From Providencia vermicola (GTDB lineage: Bacteria; Pseudomonadota; Gammaproteobacteria; Enterobacterales; Enterobacteriaceae), in assembly GCF_020381325.1 (NCBI RefSeq), contig NZ_JAGSPI010000002.1, positions 62,001 through 126,000 of the forward strand: 64,000 bases of DNA, given 5' to 3'. The notes beneath the pieces were generated by a model. The model had not been told where the DNA came from. It did not search any database and worked only from the letters and a program-made list of their open reading frames with translations. Below are positions 60,997 through 64,000 of this stretch, piece by piece. Position 1 is the first letter of the stretch. Each line of letters starts with the position of its first letter. The translations under genes were made by a program, and so were the position numbers.

Positions 60997-61276
60997 ACAT
61001 ATCCTTATTTGATAATTTCACTGTACTCATCTTACCCCAATCAAGCGATGCTGAGAAAAGAATCTGTATTGAAATCAAAAATTCTCTCTGTCAGATTTCT
61101 TTTAGAGAGTTATCTTGAAAAAAGGGTAAAAATAAGGGTAATTTAGGCAGTTAGGATAGTTCTCATTATCCTTTAGAGAACCAGGACATCGGTGTTTAGG
61201 GTTTGCACCCTGCCACTTTACTTATTAGTATTCAATGAATACCACATTCATTCACCACCAAAAGACTGTAAATACC

Positions 61277-61891
61277 ATGCGAAAAATTCCATTATTATTA
61301 ATTTCAATCATGGGGCTAGGCCTTTCCTTAAACACACAAGCAGCAGAAAAGCGTTATGTTTCAGATGACTTATCAACATATGTTCATAGCGGCCCAGGCA
61401 CAAAATATCGTATCGTAGGAACGCTCAATGCAGGGGACGAAGTTGAACTGATTTCCACTGACAATAAATTTGCTCAGGTACGTGATGATAAAGGCAGAGC
61501 AGTTTGGCTACCTGTTGACCAGCTTAGCAATAAGCAAAGCATGAAAACCCGTATTCCAGAGCTTGAAGCCGAAAATCAAAAGCTCCGCCAGCAGCTCGAT
61601 AATATTGATGGTACGTGGAACACACGCACTGCCGATATGCAGCAAAAAGTGGCAGACAACGACAATCTTGTTCGCCAACTGAAAGCAGAAAATGAAAAAT
61701 TAAAGAATGAATTAATCAAATCAGGTAAAAAACTCGAAATTGCTGAGGTGAACCTTGATGATCGCCGCCGTGAACTGATTTTACAATGGTTTATGTATGG
61801 TGGTGGTGTGGCGGGTGCTGGCTTAATTTTAGGGTTAATTTTACCACACCTCATTCCGCGCCGTAAAAAACGTAATGATGGCTGGGCATAA
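61277..61891 (+). CDS. ygiM: SH3-domain inner-membrane protein YgiM (TIGR04211)
   Basis: A 204-residue protein from the ATG at 61277 (E. coli YgiM 206). Its signal peptide MRKIPLLLISIMGLGLSLNT ends QAA before EKRYVSDDL. Then come a bacterial SH3 domain (STYVHSGPGTKYRIVGTLNA to about 95), a coiled coil (ELEAENQKLRQQL to EKLKNELIKSG), and a C-terminal membrane segment (WFMYGGGVAGAGLILGLILP) with a basic tail. Function is unknown. It leads cca by 12 bases. In its leader are two small hairpins (AGGATA/TATCCT at 61153-61172, AGGGT/ACCCT at 61198-61211). Confidence 0.92.
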   Translation: MRKIPLLLISIMGLGLSLNTQAAEKRYVSDDLSTYVHSGPGTKYRIVGTLNAGDEVELISTDNKFAQVRDDKGRAVWLPVDQLSNKQSMKTRIPELEAENQKLRQQLDNIDGTWNTRTADMQQKVADNDNLVRQLKAENEKLKNELIKSGKKLEIAEVNLDDRRRELILQWFMYGGGVAGAGLILGLILPHLIPRRKKRNDGWA

Positions 61892-61903
61892 TAAGGTTAT
61901 TCG

Positions 61904-63148
61904 ATGAAAGTGTATCTGGTCGGTGGTGCCGTCCGTGACCAACTCCTAGGACTGCCTATTTCTGATAGGGATTTTGTGGTCGTTGGCACAACGCCTGAAG
62001 CTATGCAGGCAGAGGGTTTTCAACAAGTTGGAAAAGATTTTCCTGTCTTTTTACACCCGAAAACCCATGAGGAATACGCATTAGCCCGAACAGAACGCAA
62101 AATCGGGGTGGGCTATACTGGGTTTAACTGCTATAGCGCCCCAGATGTCACTATCGAAGATGACTTATTACGTCGCGATCTCACCATTAATGCCATCGCA
62201 CAAAATGATTCAGGGGAGATTATCGACCCGTTCAATGGCGTAAATGACCTCGAAAAACGGGTTCTACGCCACGTTTCAGATGCGTTTGCAGAAGACCCAT
62301 TACGGGTTTTACGAGTCGCACGCTTTGCCGCACGTTTTTATGAACAAGGCTTTACAATCGCCCCTGAGACACTGGCGCTAATGCAGTCAATGGCGATGAC
62401 GGGAGAGTTATCGCACCTAACAGCAGAGCGCGTTTGGGTTGAAACTGAAAAGGCTCTTAAATCAACCGCACCGCAAGTTTATTTCGAGGTTTTACGCCAA
62501 TGCGGTGCGCTCGCAGTGCTGTTCCCAGAAATTGATAATTTATTTGGCGTTCCCGCCCCTGAAAAGTGGCACCCTGAAATCGACACAGGGGTTCACACTT
62601 TGATGGTGATGAAAGTGATTGCTACGCTGTCTAATGATGTGAATATTCGTTTTGCAGCATTATGCCATGATCTGGGCAAAGCCCTTACTCCACCAGATGT
62701 GTGGCCAAGCCATCCTAATCATGGGGAGGCAGGTATCCCACTTATTGAGCAGCTTTGTACTCGCCTTCGAGTCCCGATAGATGCGCGAGATTTAGCATAT
62801 TTAGCGGCACGATATCATGATAAAATTCACGTAATCAATCGGTTATCGGCTAGTGATTTAGTCGCTATTTTTGATGGTTTAGATAGCTGGCGCAAGCCAG
62901 AACGTATTATACAACTCAGTTTAATCAGCGAAGCCGATGCCAGAGGTCGACTTGGCCTTGAACAGCACGCCTATCCACAAGGTGAGTTTCTGCGCCAAGC
63001 ATTTGCTATCGCGCAGTCTGTCGCGGTAAAACCCATTGTTGAGCAAGGGTTTAAAGGGGCTGAAATTCGCCAAGAATTGACACGCCAGCGTATTGAGCGC
63101 ATCGCTTGCTGGCAACAACAGCAGCAAATTATTGATATGAACCTATAG
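61904..63148 (+). CDS. cca: Multifunctional CCA-adding tRNA nucleotidyltransferase
   Basis: A 414-residue class II enzyme (E. coli 412) that builds or repairs the CCA end of tRNA. Motifs: [20 protein letters not shown] with the catalytic Dx[11 protein letters not shown], and the nucleotide-selecting [16 protein letters not shown]. The C-terminal HD domain ([20 protein letters not shown]) gives phosphatase and phosphodiesterase activity, typical of gammaproteobacteria. It is followed by a terminator and then convergent folB. In E. coli bacA lies between cca and folB; it is absent here. Confidence 0.98.
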   Translation: MKVYLVGGAVRDQLLGLPISDRDFVVVGTTPEAMQAEGFQQVGKDFPVFLHPKTHEEYALARTERKIGVGYTGFNCYSAPDVTIEDDLLRRDLTINAIAQNDSGEIIDPFNGVNDLEKRVLRHVSDAFAEDPLRVLRVARFAARFYEQGFTIAPETLALMQSMAMTGELSHLTAERVWVETEKALKSTAPQVYFEVLRQCGALAVLFPEIDNLFGVPAPEKWHPEIDTGVHTLMVMKVIATLSNDVNIRFAALCHDLGKALTPPDVWPSHPNHGEAGIPLIEQLCTRLRVPIDARDLAYLAARYHDKIHVINRLSASDLVAIFDGLDSWRKPERIIQLSLISEADARGRLGLEQHAYPQGEFLRQAFAIAQSVAVKPIVEQGFKGAEIRQELTRQRIERIACWQQQQQIIDMNL

Positions 63149-63150
63149 AT

Positions 63151-63189
63151 ATGGCTGATACTGGCGATAAAACACCGCCAGCCATCTTT
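63151..63189. terminator. Terminator between cca and folB
   Basis: Two competing stems are seen: CTGGCG (63161-63166) with CGCCAG (63176-63181), and the outer ATGGCTG (63151-63157) with CAGCCAT (63179-63185), followed by CTTTTAAG. It lies just past the cca stop, at the end of convergent folB. Confidence 0.6.
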
Positions 63190-63551
63190 TAAGCCGTTTT
63201 TGTGCCTCTTTCGATTACAACACCGACTTGGTGAGCGCGTGCAACTGCGCCTGGTTTAGCGACTTTAATGCGTACCCATGGACTATTGAATTTTGTCATT
63301 AAAAGTTGGGCGACTTCTTCAGCAACACGTTCAACTAAACCAAATTTATTTGTTTCTAAATGGTTGATGAGAGTTTGGCTAACCTGAGCATAATCTAAGC
63401 AATGTTCAACATTATCGCTCAAAGACGCGCGCTTGTTATCCCATCCCATTTCGATATCGAGCACTAATTTCTGCTCAATAGTTTGTTCCCAGTCATATAC
63501 ACCAATCGTGGTGATGACTGATAATTGTTCAATAAATACGATATCCATCAC
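63189..63551 (-). CDS. folB: Dihydroneopterin aldolase
   Basis: A 120-residue enzyme (E. coli 122) of folate synthesis that cleaves dihydroneopterin. Landmarks are MDIVFIEQLSVITTIGVYDW at the N terminus, DIEMGWDNKRAS, DYAQVSQTLINHLETNKFGL and LVERVAEEVAQLL. The catalytic Lys is probably in RIKVAKPGAV. It diverges from plsY, as in E. coli. With FolA and ThyA elsewhere in the window it serves one-carbon metabolism. Confidence 0.97.
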   Translation of the reverse strand: MMDIVFIEQLSVITTIGVYDWEQTIEQKLVLDIEMGWDNKRASLSDNVEHCLDYAQVSQTLINHLETNKFGLVERVAEEVAQLLMTKFNSPWVRIKVAKPGAVARAHQVGVVIERGTKTA

Positions 63552-63655
63552 GTCATTTTCTCGTTTATGTACTGAATTAATACCACTTCAGCAAAAATAT
63601 GCGTATTATCCAAGACTGAAGTGAATATATGGTCTCAATCGTTTTGGAGTTAGCT

Positions 63656-64000
63656 ATGAGTGCAACCGCGCTTGGCATGATAATCTTCGCTTATCTTTGT
63701 GGATCAGTTTCCAGTGCAATACTGATCTGCCGTATAGCGAGACTACCCGATCCCCGTCAACACGGCTCTGGTAACCCTGGTGCAACTAACGTCTTACGCG
63801 TTGGAGGTAAAGCCGCCGCCGCCGCAGTACTACTTTGCGACGTTTTAAAAGGGATGATCCCCGTTTGGCTGGCTTATTACCTCAATGTACAACCATTCTA
63901 TCTTGGCTTTGTCGCAATTGCAGCCTGCCTTGGGCATATTTATCCTGTTTTCTTTCATTTCAAAGGGGGAAAAGGGGTAGCAACTGCATTCGGTTCTATC
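63656..64000 (+). CDS. plsY: Glycerol-3-phosphate acyltransferase PlsY (runs off the window)
   Basis: The first 115 residues are present. The ATG at 63656 follows TTGGAG. The sequence [38 protein letters not shown] with [19 protein letters not shown], and [15 protein letters not shown] match the acyl-phosphate-binding loops of PlsY, a polytopic inner-membrane enzyme that uses acyl-phosphate to start phospholipid synthesis. PlsC in the same window performs the next step. Confidence 0.95.
   Translation, partial: MSATALGMIIFAYLCGSVSSAILICRIARLPDPRQHGSGNPGATNVLRVGGKAAAAAVLLCDVLKGMIPVWLAYYLNVQPFYLGFVAIAACLGHIYPVFFHFKGGKGVATAFGSI

Overview
The window is a compact, gene-dense, AT-rich enterobacterial chromosome segment (roughly 40% G+C by eye). 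Nearly every gene is a recognisable relative of an Escherichia coli K-12 core gene. The low G+C, the 283-residue form of ThyA, the neighbouring parE and parC, and the many ERIC-type repeats point to Morganellaceae, most likely Providencia. The genus is an inference. I saw no rRNA, tRNA, insertion sequence, prophage or CRISPR array.

Layout. (1) Bases 1-17055, all on the minus strand: rppH-ptsP-lgt-thyA, then ppdA-ppdB-ygdB-ppdC-recC-ptrA-recB-recD. This links pseudopilin and RecBCD genes in one tightly overlapping cluster, with a CRP-S (Sxy/CRP-type) site upstream of ppdA. (2) Bases 17136-36240: thiBPQ under a TPP riboswitch, polB behind a LexA-like box, rapA, rluA, djlA, the lptD-surA-pdxA-rsmA-apaG-apaH series and folA. 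(3) Bases 36491-37105: a LysE/RhtB exporter at a junction. (4) Bases 37172-64000: ftsP-plsC-parC-parE-yqiA-cpdA, an ERIC array, nudF and tolC diverging, ygiB-ygiC, ygiD, ribB with its FMN riboswitch, a DUF3592 gene, ubiK, a broken hicAB pair, hldE-glnE-ygiF, ygiM-cca, folB and plsY. In E. coli these blocks lie in three separate places, so the window records two rearrangement joints.

How the genes work together. The first block covers DNA uptake-type pseudopilins and double-strand-break repair, plus lipoprotein maturation, thymidylate synthesis and the nitrogen PTS. The second covers thiamine uptake, SOS polymerase II, polymerase recycling, RNA pseudouridylation, outer-membrane assembly (LptD, SurA), pyridoxal phosphate, 16S rRNA dimethylation, Ap4A hydrolysis and folate reduction. 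The third covers division, phospholipid and topoisomerase IV functions, cAMP turnover, TolC export, riboflavin, ubiquinone assembly, LPS heptose, glutamine synthetase control, tRNA CCA addition and folate.

Most notable: (a) a perfect TGCGA-N6-TCGCA site before ppdA; (b) at least ten ERIC copies, including a five-unit tandem array with a 169-bp period where E. coli has yqiB, with hairpin arms that change in a compensatory way; (c) polymerase II with alanine in place of the motif-B tyrosine; (d) FtsP/SufI lacking the twin-arginine pair; (e) a frameshifted hicA behind three TGACGTCA palindromes, with hicB intact; (f) a 16-codon plus-strand ORF with a near-perfect Shine-Dalgarno sequence next to thyA; (g) a YgiF with a shortened CHAD domain. 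No wholly new multi-gene system is visible.
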